A stretch of DNA of 64,000 nt, from NCBI RefSeq assembly GCF_963662555.1, contig NZ_OY759719.1, forward strand, positions 1,260,985 through 1,324,984, written 5' to 3'. The position numbers and the translations under genes were made by a program. The notes beneath the pieces were generated by a model. It did not search any database, was not told where the DNA came from, and saw only the letters and a list, made by a program, of their open reading frames with translations. The DNA comes from Thiomicrorhabdus sp. Lineage in GTDB: Bacteria; Pseudomonadota; Gammaproteobacteria; Thiomicrospirales; Thiomicrospiraceae. Of the stretch, positions 18,781 through 27,691 are shown in pieces (position 1 is the first letter of the stretch; each line of letters opens with the position of its first letter).

Positions 18781-19404
18781 ATGGCAAATATACACTTTTC
18801 AACAGACCTGTTTGATCAGATAGGTGGTACTAATTGGATTACCAGGCCTGGTAAATTTGAAAAAGAATCTTTAGAAAATATGGTAAATGATCTTAATAAT
18901 CGTCAGTTACAGGATAAAACTGAAGAGATAGATTCAGCTGTTAAATATGAAGAACAAAACCTACATACCGATATTCCTATAAATGATTCAAGTGAAATAT
19001 TGTCTGAAAATGAAGATGCTCTTTTAATTTCTAAAAGTGTTTTACCAATTATGCCTATAGTTGTTATCGGTGCTGGTTTAGAGAGCATTTGGCAAAACGA
19101 AGAGAGTCTCGCTTGGCAGCTTTGGCAAAATATTATGAAAGCTTTTGAATGGGATGAGGCCCATGTCGTGTTTTTTGATACTGAGCTGATTGTTACTGAA
19201 GATGCCATTTTTTCAACAATGGAAGAAGTTATAGAATTAGGCGTGGAGTGGGTTTTAAGCATGGACGAGGAGCATGAAATTTCTGAGCAGTTGTCAGAAG
19301 GCGTTCAAGTTGTTTCTGTTCCTGTGTTTGAATTAATGCTATCTGATCCTTATGCCAAACAAAGTTTCTACCACTCAATTATTGCTCTTAAACAGTATGT
19401 TTAA
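18781..19404 (+). CDS. holD: Probable DNA polymerase III psi subunit (divergent HolD)
   Basis: 207-residue acidic protein, longer than the roughly 137-residue E. coli psi. Two stretches resemble E. coli psi from memory: the N-terminal IGGTNWITRPGKF (compare LGITQWSLRRPGAL) and the C-terminal VSVPVFELMLSDPYAKQSF (compare the LTDLRANPTARAALW region). It sits directly upstream of rimI, exactly where holD lies in E. coli. Psi joins the clamp loader to SSB. The central acidic part of about 60 residues looks like an insertion. One ACCAGGCCTGGT palindrome encodes T-R-P-G of the first motif. Confidence 0.65.
   Translation: MANIHFSTDLFDQIGGTNWITRPGKFEKESLENMVNDLNNRQLQDKTEEIDSAVKYEEQNLHTDIPINDSSEILSENEDALLISKSVLPIMPIVVIGAGLESIWQNEESLAWQLWQNIMKAFEWDEAHVVFFDTELIVTEDAIFSTMEEVIELGVEWVLSMDEEHEISEQLSEGVQVVSVPVFELMLSDPYAKQSFYHSIIALKQYV
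18841..18852. repeat. ACCAGGCCTGGT palindrome, copy 4 (inside the holD-like gene)
   Basis: Exact 12-bp copy, flanked by ATT / AAAT, read as T-R-P-G. Confidence 0.9.
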
Positions 19405-19451
19405 ATAAAGCATGTTTAAACAAGTTATATTGTTTTTGTCGACCTAAAATT

Positions 19452-19943
19452 ATGCCCAAGACCTTTGAATTTAATTATCTCCGTTTGATGGATGAATCTG
19501 ATTTGAACCAGGTTTACGAAATTGAACAAAAGTCTTATGACTACCCATGGACCCTAAATGGCTTTGAAAAAAGCTTAGATCAAGGTTTGAATTACGTCTT
19601 TTGCGATGCAGACCATAAAATGCTTGGGTATTGTTGTATTCTTCCTGTTTTGGATGAAGCTCATGTTTTAAATATTTGCGTTGCTCCAAAGTTTCAAAAA
19701 CAAGGCATCGCTAAGCAGGCCTTTTTAAGTATTCTTGATGGTTTAAAAGACCGTGATTTTAAAATTGTATTTTTAGAGGTGCGAGAGTCTAATTATCCAG
19801 CTCAATCACTGTATAAAAAATTAGGTTTTAGTGAGGATGGTATCAGAAAAGGATATTATCGATCTCAAGCTTGGGATGATGAAACGCAAAGTTTGATTGA
19901 TGAAAAGGAAGATGCGATTTTAATGTCGTTTTCAATTAAATGA
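19452..19943 (+). CDS. rimI: Ribosomal protein S18-alanine N-acetyltransferase
   Basis: 163-residue GNAT enzyme that acetylates the N-terminus of ribosomal protein S18. Motif A VAPKFQKQGIAKQ binds acetyl-CoA, and EVRESNYPAQSLYKKLGF is the RimI-type motif B. Its position after a holD-like gene matches E. coli holD-rimI. Confidence 0.9.
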   Translation: MPKTFEFNYLRLMDESDLNQVYEIEQKSYDYPWTLNGFEKSLDQGLNYVFCDADHKMLGYCCILPVLDEAHVLNICVAPKFQKQGIAKQAFLSILDGLKDRDFKIVFLEVRESNYPAQSLYKKLGFSEDGIRKGYYRSQAWDDETQSLIDEKEDAILMSFSIK

Positions 19944-19965
19944 AGCCACAAAGAGCAGGGTAGTT

Positions 19966-20004
19966 CAACTTCGCTAATGAATATAGAAATCCTTAGCGAA
20001 GTTG
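19966..20004. terminator. Inverted repeat between convergent rimI and suhB
   Basis: Perfect 12-bp inverted repeat (arm CAACTTCGCTAA) around a 15-base loop. No good T run follows on the plus strand, so its role as a bidirectional terminator is plausible but unproven. Confidence 0.5.
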
Positions 20005-20031
20005 TTGTATAAGAAAAAGCTAAAGAAAGTG

Positions 20032-20841
20032 TTATTTTCTCAGCTCGACTGGCACGGTTTTAGTTAAGGTCTGAGCCATCTCTTTATAGAGTTTTGGATT
20101 GGCAGCTAAAATATTACCGTGTGTTAAAAAGTTTGCACCGCCGTTGAAATCAGTTGCCAAACCTCCCGCTTCAGTAATAATTAATGAGCCTGCAGCAATA
20201 TCCCATGGTTTTAAATTAAACTCCCAAAAACCATCTACACGGCCAGCGGCCACGTAAGCTAGATCAAGTGCCGCCGAACCTGCTCTACGAATGCCAGCCG
20301 TTGTGCTAATAAACTCTTTTAAACTCGCCATGTAAGCATCTAGATAGCTGAAATCATGATATGGAAAACCCGTAGCTAATAAAGCATTATTGAGTGTTTT
20401 TTGTTCTGAAACACGTATACGACGATTATTAATGAAAGCACCGCTTCCACGGCTTGCGGTAAACATTTCATCACGCACAGGGTCAAAAATGGCGGCATGC
20501 TGAATTTTACCTTTAACTTCTACCGCAATGGAAACTGAAAACTGTGGAAATTGATGAAGAAAGTTGGTTGTACCGTCTAATGGATCAATAATCCAACGAG
20601 TATCTGACTTTTTGCCTTTTTGATGTGACACGCCACTCTCTTCAGCAAGGATTTCATGGTCAGGATAGTATTTTTTAATAGTCTGGATGATGGTGTTTTC
20701 AGCTTCTTTATCCACTTCACTCACATAGTCGTTTTTGCCTTTGTACTCGATATTGAGTTGATCAATTCTGTCAAGATGATGAAGGATGTTGCCTCCTGCG
20801 GCTCTAGCGGCTTGAGTGGCGATATTTAGAAGTGGATGCAT
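20032..20841 (-). CDS. suhB: Inositol-1-monophosphatase family protein
   Basis: 269-residue Mg-dependent sugar phosphatase. EEESG-like EILAEESG, DPLDGTTNF and WDIAAGSLIITEAGG carry the metal-binding acids. In E. coli SuhB also acts in rRNA antitermination. It is divergent from trmJ by 110 bp, the arrangement common in gammaproteobacteria. Confidence 0.93.
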   Translation of the reverse strand: MHPLLNIATQAARAAGGNILHHLDRIDQLNIEYKGKNDYVSEVDKEAENTIIQTIKKYYPDHEILAEESGVSHQKGKKSDTRWIIDPLDGTTNFLHQFPQFSVSIAVEVKGKIQHAAIFDPVRDEMFTASRGSGAFINNRRIRVSEQKTLNNALLATGFPYHDFSYLDAYMASLKEFISTTAGIRRAGSAALDLAYVAAGRVDGFWEFNLKPWDIAAGSLIITEAGGLATDFNGGANFLTHGNILAANPKLYKEMAQTLTKTVPVELRK

Positions 20842-20951
20842 GGCGTGCCTTTGGTTTTTATTTGTGAGTGTGTTTAATTTCTTTATGAACGGGTAGAATA
20901 CACGTTTATCAAATTAAATTTTAATGAAAATATTATAAACGGAAAAGAAAA

Positions 20952-21698
20952 ATGATTGAAGATTACCGTCTTGATCCAGGGTTAGCAAAAATTAGAATTG
21001 TGCTGATCGAAACTTCACACCCTGGAAATATTGGCGGGATTGCTCGTGCCATGAAAAATATGGGGTTTAGTCAATTGGTATTGGTCAACCCTAAAGAGTT
21101 TCCTAGTCAAGTGGCTTCGGCAAGAGCATCAAGTGCAACTGATGTGTTAAATGATGCAAAAGTGGTAGCGACCCTGGATGAGGCTTTGCAAGGCACTAAA
21201 TTGGTTGTAGGTGCGAGTGCACGTTTGCGTAAAGTGTCTTGGCCGCAACTTGATGTTAGAGAGACGGCTAAATTAGCTTTGGAAACCGTTGCAGAGGGTG
21301 AGGTTGCGTTGGTTTTTGGGCGAGAAGATTCAGGGCTTAGTAATGCGGAGATGGATAAGTGTCATTATTTGGCCCATATTCCAACTAATCCTACCTATAG
21401 CTCACTCAATATTGTAGCCGCTGTTCAGGTTTTTGCTTATGAATGTTTAATGGCAACGCAAATTGAATCGGTTCATCGTAAAGGTTATAGGCATAAGTTG
21501 GCGACTACCGAGCAATTAGAAGGGTTTTATGACCATCTATACCAGGCGTTGCAAGATATAGAGTTTTTAGATCCTGCTAAAAATGCTCGTTTTATGCGAA
21601 GAATGCGTCGATTATTTAATCGTTCTCAGCTAGATGTAAAAGAGATAGATATCCTTAGAGGAATTTTAACAGCGGCACAAAGGCAATCACTTAAATAA
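20952..21698 (+). CDS. trmJ: tRNA (cytidine/uridine-2'-O-)-methyltransferase
   Basis: 248-residue SPOUT methyltransferase acting on position 32 of tRNAs. Motif 1 ETSHPGNIGGIARAMKNMG, motif 2 VALVFGREDSGLSN and motif 3 YSSLNIVAAVQVFAYE make the knotted SAM site. It is followed by cysE after 60 bp, typical of the trmJ-cysE-iscR order. Confidence 0.93.
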   Translation: MIEDYRLDPGLAKIRIVLIETSHPGNIGGIARAMKNMGFSQLVLVNPKEFPSQVASARASSATDVLNDAKVVATLDEALQGTKLVVGASARLRKVSWPQLDVRETAKLALETVAEGEVALVFGREDSGLSNAEMDKCHYLAHIPTNPTYSSLNIVAAVQVFAYECLMATQIESVHRKGYRHKLATTEQLEGFYDHLYQALQDIEFLDPAKNARFMRRMRRLFNRSQLDVKEIDILRGILTAAQRQSLK

Positions 21699-21758
21699 TA
21701 AGTTAGAATTGATTGGTTTTTTAAAGTTTAGTATTGAGTTTAAAGGAGAACACATATT

Positions 21759-22550
21759 GTGTTTAAAAGATTAAGATCTGACATTAATTGTGTTTTTGAC
21801 CGTGACCCTGCTGCACGCAATACATTTGAAGTTTTAACCACTTATCCTGGGTTACATGCCATTCTTTGGTATAGATTGGCTCACTGGTTTTGGAAGAAAA
21901 ATCTTAAATGGTTGGCAAGGTTTATATCCGGGTTTGCAAGATGGTTTACAGGTATTGAAATTCATCCTGCGGCTACGATTGGTGAACGCTTTTTTATTGA
22001 TCACGGTATGGGTGTGGTAATTGGTGAAACTGCCGAAATTGGTGATGACTGTACTTTGTATCATGGTGTGACTCTTGGTGGAACTTCATGGCAAAAAGGT
22101 AAGAGACATCCTACTTTAGGTAATGGCGTTGTTGTTGGAGCAGGTGCTAAAGTTTTGGGTCCTATTGAAATTGGTGATGGAGCACGCGTTGGTTCTAATG
22201 CGGTTGTAATAAAACCTGTTGGTGTTGGGGAGACTGTTGTTGGTATTCCTGGTCGTGTGGTGACTCAAAAGTCTGATGATGTGCAAGCAAAAAGAGCTAA
22301 GATGGCTGAAAAAATCGGTTTTGATGCTTATGGAGTTGGTCAAGAGATGGCTGATCCCGTAGAAAAAGCGATTTATAGTTTGTTAGATCATATTCAAGCT
22401 CAGGATGAAAAGTTGGAAAAATTAGCAAAATCTCTTGCTCAAATGGGTGGAGAGTCTATCGAAATGGATATGCCAGAATTAGATGATGTTGTTCTGGAGC
22501 CAAGTGACCCTGAGCAGATCGCGCATTTAAAGAAAAAACGTTCTAATTAA
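21759..22550 (+). CDS. cysE: Serine O-acetyltransferase
   Basis: 263-residue left-handed beta-helix acetyltransferase making O-acetylserine for cysteine synthesis. Hexapeptide repeats run through [20 protein letters not shown] and later [15 protein letters not shown]. The start is GTG at 21759, supported by AAGGAG 11 bases upstream. The C-terminal 60 residues form a predicted coiled, acidic tail ([17 protein letters not shown]) not needed for catalysis. It precedes iscR, linking cysteine supply to Fe-S biogenesis. Confidence 0.94.
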   Translation: MFKRLRSDINCVFDRDPAARNTFEVLTTYPGLHAILWYRLAHWFWKKNLKWLARFISGFARWFTGIEIHPAATIGERFFIDHGMGVVIGETAEIGDDCTLYHGVTLGGTSWQKGKRHPTLGNGVVVGAGAKVLGPIEIGDGARVGSNAVVIKPVGVGETVVGIPGRVVTQKSDDVQAKRAKMAEKIGFDAYGVGQEMADPVEKAIYSLLDHIQAQDEKLEKLAKSLAQMGGESIEMDMPELDDVVLEPSDPEQIAHLKKKRSN

Positions 22551-22607
22551 ATATCTAATGTTTTAAGTCTTAATCAAGTATTAAGATGAAAGCGATTTAG
22601 AGTAATA

Positions 22608-22640
22608 ATTCTTGAGTTAAATAGTAGGTTATTATAGAAT
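22608..22640 (+). promoter_or_regulatory. iscR promoter with type 1 IscR site
   Basis: TTGAGT (22612-22617) and TAGAAT (22635-22640) are spaced by 17 bp. The 25 bases at 22608-22632 match the E. coli type 1 IscR consensus, as I recall it, at 20 of 25 positions and overlap the -35 and the spacer. This fits repression of iscR by its own clustered protein. Confidence 0.7.
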
Positions 22641-22672
22641 TCTAATATACTATTCAACTGGATTTTATTGTT

Positions 22673-23104
22673 ATGAAGTTAACATCTAAAGGACGTTATG
22701 CGGTTACCGCAATGATTGATATTGCACTAAATCAAGACAAAGGTGCAATTACTCTGTCATTAATTTCAGAGAGACAAGGTATTTCATTGTCATATCTAGA
22801 GCAATTGTTTGCAAAGTTAAAGAAAGCTGATTTAGTAACAAGTGCAAGAGGTCCAGGTGGTGGTTATCGACTAAGTCGTATCCCTGGAGATATTTCAATC
22901 AGTGAAATTATTCGTGCTGTTGATGAATCGGTTGATGCACGTAAATGTGGTGGTAAAGCAAATTGTCATGGTGGTGATGAGTGTTTATCGCATGAATTGT
23001 GGAGTGAATTAAGCACTACAATTGACAGTTTTCTAAAAAGCATTACACTTCAAAGTGTAATGGATAAGAAGCAATCCAATGTTAAAGAAATTGCATTTGG
23101 GTGA
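22673..23104 (+). CDS. iscR: Fe-S cluster regulator IscR (Rrf2 family)
   Basis: 143-residue Rrf2-type repressor with a winged helix-turn-helix and the three cluster cysteines at 92, 98 and 104, the same numbers as in E. coli. It senses [2Fe-2S] status and controls Fe-S assembly genes. A likely IscR site overlaps its own promoter. The next gene is iscA; iscS and iscU are not in their usual place. Confidence 0.96.
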   Translation: MKLTSKGRYAVTAMIDIALNQDKGAITLSLISERQGISLSYLEQLFAKLKKADLVTSARGPGGGYRLSRIPGDISISEIIRAVDESVDARKCGGKANCHGGDECLSHELWSELSTTIDSFLKSITLQSVMDKKQSNVKEIAFG

Positions 23105-23118
23105 AATAGGGAAATAAA

Positions 23119-23445
23119 ATGGCTGTAAATCTGACTGAATCTGCGTCTGACCGTGTTAAAAAAATGATTGATAAACGAGGTCATGGTATTGGTTTGCGTG
23201 TGGCAACTAAGGTTAGTGGTTGTGCTGGCTTCTCGTATGTAGTGGATTATGCTGATGAGATAAAAGAGGATGATTTGGTTTTCGAGAGTTTTGGAACCAA
23301 AGTTGTTGTTGATCCTAAAAGTCTTGAAAATATTGACGGCATGGAAATTGACTATGTGCAAGAAAGTTTATTAAATGAGGGTTTTGATTTCAAAAACCCA
23401 AAAGTAAAAGACAGTTGTGGTTGCGGTGAATCTTTTACCGTCTAG
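23119..23445 (+). CDS. iscA: A-type Fe-S carrier IscA
   Basis: 108-residue A-type carrier with Cys35, Cys100 and Cys102 (SGCAGFSY and CGCGESF), the ligands used to hold or transfer Fe-S clusters. It begins 14 bp after the iscR stop and ends at a strong terminator, so iscR-iscA form a two-gene unit here. The TusA-like and Grx4 proteins elsewhere in the window may be related partners, but that is inference. Confidence 0.93.
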   Translation: MAVNLTESASDRVKKMIDKRGHGIGLRVATKVSGCAGFSYVVDYADEIKEDDLVFESFGTKVVVDPKSLENIDGMEIDYVQESLLNEGFDFKNPKVKDSCGCGESFTV

Positions 23446-23473
23446 CCATTCTAAATAGTAATAGACTAAATTT

Positions 23474-23506
23474 AACCCCGGCATTTGACCGGGGTTTTGT
23501 TTTTCT
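23474..23506 (+). terminator. Intrinsic terminator after iscA
   Basis: GC-rich stem AACCCCGG / CCGGGGTT with a 7-base loop and a T-rich tail. Confidence 0.9.
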
Positions 23507-23563
23507 GCAGGTTTGGTTAATTGTTGGTAAAATGTGCGGATTAAAAATTAAAGGACTTCAGAG

Positions 23564-23986
23564 ATGGAAAAAACATTCTCAATTATTAAGCCAGATGCTG
23601 TTTCTAGAAACTTAATTGGGCAAATTACACAGCGATTTGAAGAAAATGGTTTGCGTATTATTGCTTCAAAAATGAAACGGTTAACTCTTGAAGAAGTAGA
23701 GGGGTTTTATGCTGAGCATAAAGGGCGTGATTTTTATGAGCCTTTAATCAAATATATGACTTCAGCTCCCGTTATTGTTCAAGTTTTAGAGGGAGAAAAT
23801 GCTATTGCAAAAAATCGCGAAATCATGGGCGTAACTGATCCTGCTAAAGCAGAAAAGGGTACTATTCGCTCAGATTTTGCTATCTCTGTTCGTGAAAATT
23901 CGGTTCATGGCTCAGATTCTTTAGAAAGTGCAGAAAGAGAAATTGCTTACTTTTTTGATGAAAATGAACTTTGCTATAGAGCATAA
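23564..23986 (+). CDS. ndk: Nucleoside-diphosphate kinase
   Basis: 140-residue enzyme that balances NTP pools. The phosphorylated histidine is H115 in NSVHGSDS, and FSIIKPDAV opens the fold. AAAGGA precedes the ATG. It is followed by rlmN after 15 bp. Confidence 0.97.
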   Translation: MEKTFSIIKPDAVSRNLIGQITQRFEENGLRIIASKMKRLTLEEVEGFYAEHKGRDFYEPLIKYMTSAPVIVQVLEGENAIAKNREIMGVTDPAKAEKGTIRSDFAISVRENSVHGSDSLESAEREIAYFFDENELCYRA

Positions 23987-24001
23987 TGGTTACTAATTTA
24001 C

Positions 24002-25153
24002 ATGAATCAAATGGATACTAATCTTATTAATAAAAGCTCTGAACAGCCCCAAAAGATTGATTTGTTGGGTATGGATAGACAGGCAATGGAGTCTTTTTTT
24101 GCTTCAATAGGCGAAAAACCTTTCAGAGCTGGACAGGTGATGAAGTGGATTCATCAATTTGGTGTTAGTGAATTTGAAGAGATGACAAATCTCAGTAAAG
24201 CTCTTAGAGAAAAACTTGCTAATGTCGCTCAGGTAAGAACTCCAAAAATTGTTGCTGAGCAACTTTCTGAAGATGGCACGATTAAATGGCTATTAGAAGT
24301 AGATAATCACAATTCAGTAGAAACCGTTTTTATACCCGAAAAAAACCGCGGTACCTTATGCATTTCTTCTCAAGTCGGTTGTGCCTTAGAGTGTAGTTTT
24401 TGCTCAACAGGGCAGCAAGGTTTTAATCGAAACCTAGAAAATTGGGAAATTATTGCCCAAATGTGGGTCGCGAACAAAGCATTAGGCTGTAAACCAAAAG
24501 AAGAAAGACGTATTTCAAATGTCGTGTTTATGGGTATGGGGGAACCTCTTTTGAATGTAACCCACACCTTTCCCGTAGCTCGAATTTTAATGGATGATTT
24601 TGCATACGGATTGTCTAAGCGACGCGTTACAATTAGTACAGCAGGTGTTGTTCCAGCGATAGATAAGATAAAAGAAGAAGTTGATGTGAGCTTGGCAATT
24701 TCATTGCATGCTCCTAATAACCCTTTAAGAGATGAGCTGGTTCCTATCAACCAAAAATACCCTCTAGAACAATTAATGCCGAGTTTGCATAGATATGTTG
24801 AAGGTGGTCACAGTAAAAAACATGTGACAGTTGAATATGTGATGTTGGATAAAATTAATGACAGAGTGGAGCATGCACATCAGTTAGTAGAGTTATTAGC
24901 TGACTTGCCTTGTAAAGTAAACCTGATTCCATTTAACCCTTTTCCTAATACGGATTATCAACGTTCATCGAATAATGCCATTCATAAGTTCAGGGCTATT
25001 TTAGAAGAAGGTGGGTTAAATGTAACGGTTAGAAAAACTCGTGGTGATGATATAGATGCCGCTTGTGGTCAGCTAGCTGGAAAGGTTTCAGATAGAACAA
25101 AACGAACTCAGCATCGGGTTGAATTTGCTGGTAACGTCCTAAATAAAGTTTAA
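24002..25153 (+). CDS. rlmN: 23S rRNA (A2503)/tRNA (A37) C2-methyltransferase
   Basis: 383-residue radical SAM methyltransferase. The cluster cysteines are C127, C131 and C134 (CALECSFC), and the catalytic pair includes C355 near the end ([11 protein letters not shown]). The N-terminal extension differs from the family in length by only a few residues; an internal ATG at residue 4 is an alternative start. Gene order ndk-rlmN-rodZ-like-hisS follows the gammaproteobacterial pattern but without pilF and ispG. Confidence 0.96.
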   Translation: MNQMDTNLINKSSEQPQKIDLLGMDRQAMESFFASIGEKPFRAGQVMKWIHQFGVSEFEEMTNLSKALREKLANVAQVRTPKIVAEQLSEDGTIKWLLEVDNHNSVETVFIPEKNRGTLCISSQVGCALECSFCSTGQQGFNRNLENWEIIAQMWVANKALGCKPKEERRISNVVFMGMGEPLLNVTHTFPVARILMDDFAYGLSKRRVTISTAGVVPAIDKIKEEVDVSLAISLHAPNNPLRDELVPINQKYPLEQLMPSLHRYVEGGHSKKHVTVEYVMLDKINDRVEHAHQLVELLADLPCKVNLIPFNPFPNTDYQRSSNNAIHKFRAILEEGGLNVTVRKTRGDDIDAACGQLAGKVSDRTKRTQHRVEFAGNVLNKV

Positions 25154-25170
25154 CCTAACAGGATATATAA

Positions 25171-25638
25171 ATGACGGATACTGTTGAAGAAGGTAATGAG
25201 CAACTAATAGAGCTACTGCAAAAGGCAAGAGAACAACAAAATATCTCGATTGATGAAGCGGCCGAAAAACTCAATTTATCCGTTAAGCAGCTAGAAAAAT
25301 TTGAAGAGTCTGACTTGGATTTAACGACATTATCGACTTTTGAACGTGGTTATCTTAGAAATTATGCTTTTTTGTTAGGTGTAAATATTGAAAAGTTTGA
25401 AGAGCAGTTTCCTCGAGGTATGAGTGTTGGAGCAGAGCTCCAGTCAATTCAACGTGATAACTTTAAAACCCGAAAGCCTATTAAAATAGGTCGTTTTTTC
25501 AAGTTCATATTTTTTGTTGCTTTGATTATATTGGTGATTTGGGTTTTATCTACATTAGGTATCGACTTTTCACAATCAGATCTTGGTAAGACGTTAGAAA
25601 AGGCAACAGAAATTTCATTGCCTGAACCAAATAAATAA
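25171..25638 (+). CDS. Short RodZ-like HTH membrane protein
   Basis: 155-residue protein with an N-terminal helix-turn-helix (LQKAREQQNISIDEAAEKLN, then LTTLSTFERGYLRNYA) and one membrane segment near 111-130. It corresponds to the cytoplasmic and membrane parts of RodZ, which links MreB to the cell-shape machinery, but the periplasmic C-terminal domain is missing. It sits where rodZ lies in relatives, between rlmN and hisS. The C-terminal 25 residues are charged. Confidence 0.75.
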   Translation: MTDTVEEGNEQLIELLQKAREQQNISIDEAAEKLNLSVKQLEKFEESDLDLTTLSTFERGYLRNYAFLLGVNIEKFEEQFPRGMSVGAELQSIQRDNFKTRKPIKIGRFFKFIFFVALIILVIWVLSTLGIDFSQSDLGKTLEKATEISLPEPNK

Positions 25639-25684
25639 AAATAAAAAATAAATATAATATTTAGATTTAAGAGAATAAAACACA

Positions 25685-26956
25685 ATGGCAAAACAGATTT
25701 CAGCAATCAGAGGCATGAACGATATTTATGGTGAGGATTCAAACGCTTTTGATTATTTAATTAACACTGCTGAAAATGCATTAAAACAATATGGTTATCA
25801 TTCAATTCGATTACCTATTGTAGAAAAAACCGAATTATTTGCTCGCTCTATTGGTGAAGTGACCGATATTGTTGAAAAAGAAATGTACACCTTTGAAGAC
25901 CGAAATGGTGATAGTTTAACGCTACGTCCAGAGGGTACTGCAGGTTGTGTTAGAGCTATTGTGCAAAATGGACTCGCATATAATCAAATTCAAAAACTGT
26001 ATTACACTGGGCCAATGTTTAGATATGAGCGTCCGCAAAAAGGACGATATCGTCAATTTCATCAATTTGGTGTTGAAGTTTTTGGCTTGGCGACAGCAGA
26101 TATCGATGCCGAGTTAATTGTTCTTACCGCTCGTTTATGGGAGCAACTTGGTTTAGATAATTTGGAATTGCAAATTAACTCTCTTGGTAGTCAAGAAGCC
26201 AGAGCAAGTTATCGTGAAACTTTAGTGGACTATCTTTTGCAGCATAAAGAGAGTTTAGATGAAGACAGTCTTAGACGTTTAGAAAGTAATCCATTACGTA
26301 TTCTGGATACAAAAAATCCAGATATGAAAACTATTGTTGATGCAGCTCCTAAGTTAATTGATCATCTAGATGAAGAATCTAAAGTACATTTTGATATGGT
26401 TAAGTCTTACTTAGACGATTTAGGCATTGAATATGTTGTTAATCCTAACTTAGTGCGAGGACTGGATTATTATAATCGTACAGTTTTCGAGTGGGTTACT
26501 ACAGAACTGGGTGCTCAAGGAACAGTTTGTGCCGGTGGTCGCTACGATAGCCTGGTGGAACAAATTGGTGGTAAATCTGTTCCGGCAGTAGGTTTTGCTA
26601 TGGGGATTGAGCGTTTAGTTGCTCTTCTTATCGATAAAGAACTGGTACCTACACTAAACAAAGCAGATCTTTTTATTGTTGCTGTTGGTGATGCAGCTTC
26701 AAGACCAGGCCTGGTAATTTCTGAAATGGTTAGAGATGCATTTCCACACCTTAATGTTCAAATGAATTGTGGTGGTGGAAGTTTTAAAAGCCAGTTTAAA
26801 AAAGCCGATAAGTCTGGAGCAAGTTACGCTTTGGTGATGGGGGAGCAAGAGGTTAATGACAAAGTTGTTGCGGTAAAACCATTGCGAGCAGAAGCTGAAC
26901 AGCAAACTATCTTGTTGAGTGAATTAACCAATCACTTACAGTCAATTTTTAACTAA
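25685..26956 (+). CDS. hisS: Histidyl-tRNA synthetase
   Basis: 423-residue class II synthetase. Motif 2 [21 protein letters not shown] and the histidine-specific [15 protein letters not shown] and [10 protein letters not shown] motifs are present. It contains one ACCAGGCCTGGT palindrome, read as R-P-G-L-V in the anticodon-binding domain. It starts the run hisS-yfgM-bamB-der. Confidence 0.97.
   Translation: MAKQISAIRGMNDIYGEDSNAFDYLINTAENALKQYGYHSIRLPIVEKTELFARSIGEVTDIVEKEMYTFEDRNGDSLTLRPEGTAGCVRAIVQNGLAYNQIQKLYYTGPMFRYERPQKGRYRQFHQFGVEVFGLATADIDAELIVLTARLWEQLGLDNLELQINSLGSQEARASYRETLVDYLLQHKESLDEDSLRRLESNPLRILDTKNPDMKTIVDAAPKLIDHLDEESKVHFDMVKSYLDDLGIEYVVNPNLVRGLDYYNRTVFEWVTTELGAQGTVCAGGRYDSLVEQIGGKSVPAVGFAMGIERLVALLIDKELVPTLNKADLFIVAVGDAASRPGLVISEMVRDAFPHLNVQMNCGGGSFKSQFKKADKSGASYALVMGEQEVNDKVVAVKPLRAEAEQQTILLSELTNHLQSIFN
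26704..26715. repeat. ACCAGGCCTGGT palindrome, copy 5 (inside hisS)
   Basis: Exact 12-bp copy in the frame CCA-GGC-CTG-GTA (P-G-L-V). Confidence 0.9.
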
Positions 26957-27024
26957 GGGTTTTTGACGGATTCCGTCATATATTTAAATTTTAATATAAA
27001 CAAATTGAAAAGGGTTTATAACAA

Positions 27025-27666
27025 ATGAGTCGCTACGAAACCGAAGAAGAACAAATCGAAGCATTTAAAAGTTGGTGGAATAAATACGGTACACAGTTAC
27101 TTACCGCTATTTTGGTAGTTGTATTAGCTTTTTCTGGTTGGCGTTATTGGACAAATACAAAGTACGTTGAAGCTGCCAATGCTTCTTCTATGTATGAGTT
27201 ATTACAAGCTAATATGCAACAAGGCACATTTGGTGAAGTCACTCGTGAAGCATTAAAGTTAATTCAAGAGCAACCTGAAAGCCCGTATTCTGCAGGTGCG
27301 GCTATGTTGCTGGCCACTTATAGTTACGATAAAGGTGATATGGATGATGCTATTGACCATTTAAGTTGGGTTGTAACTAACTCGCCAGATATCGCATTAA
27401 AAGCAACCGCACATATCCGTTTAGCCAGAATTTTTACGGATCAAAAGAAGTTTGATGAAGCAGAAGCACAGTTAGTAGAGCTTAAAGATTTAGACTTGAA
27501 AGGTGCGGCAAAGGGAGATGTTGATTATGTCGCCGGAATGTTGGCTTTAAAAAGAAACAAAACTGACGATGCCCATACTGCTTTTACTGCTGTAGTTCAA
27601 AATCCAGAAACTGAGAAAAACCTACTAGGTCTGGCTCAAATTCAGTTAGATGATTTAGCAAAATAA
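27025..27666 (+). CDS. yfgM: YfgM-like TPR membrane protein
   Basis: 213-residue protein with a short cytoplasmic N-terminus (YETEEEQIEAFKSWWNKYG), one membrane segment near 20-40, and a periplasmic TPR domain. YfgM is an ancillary SecYEG factor that works with the chaperone PpiD. The order hisS-yfgM-bamB-der is the classic one. Confidence 0.9.
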   Translation: MSRYETEEEQIEAFKSWWNKYGTQLLTAILVVVLAFSGWRYWTNTKYVEAANASSMYELLQANMQQGTFGEVTREALKLIQEQPESPYSAGAAMLLATYSYDKGDMDDAIDHLSWVVTNSPDIALKATAHIRLARIFTDQKKFDEAEAQLVELKDLDLKGAAKGDVDYVAGMLALKRNKTDDAHTAFTAVVQNPETEKNLLGLAQIQLDDLAK

Positions 27667-27691
27667 CCCAAAAATTGAGTTGGAATCTAGA

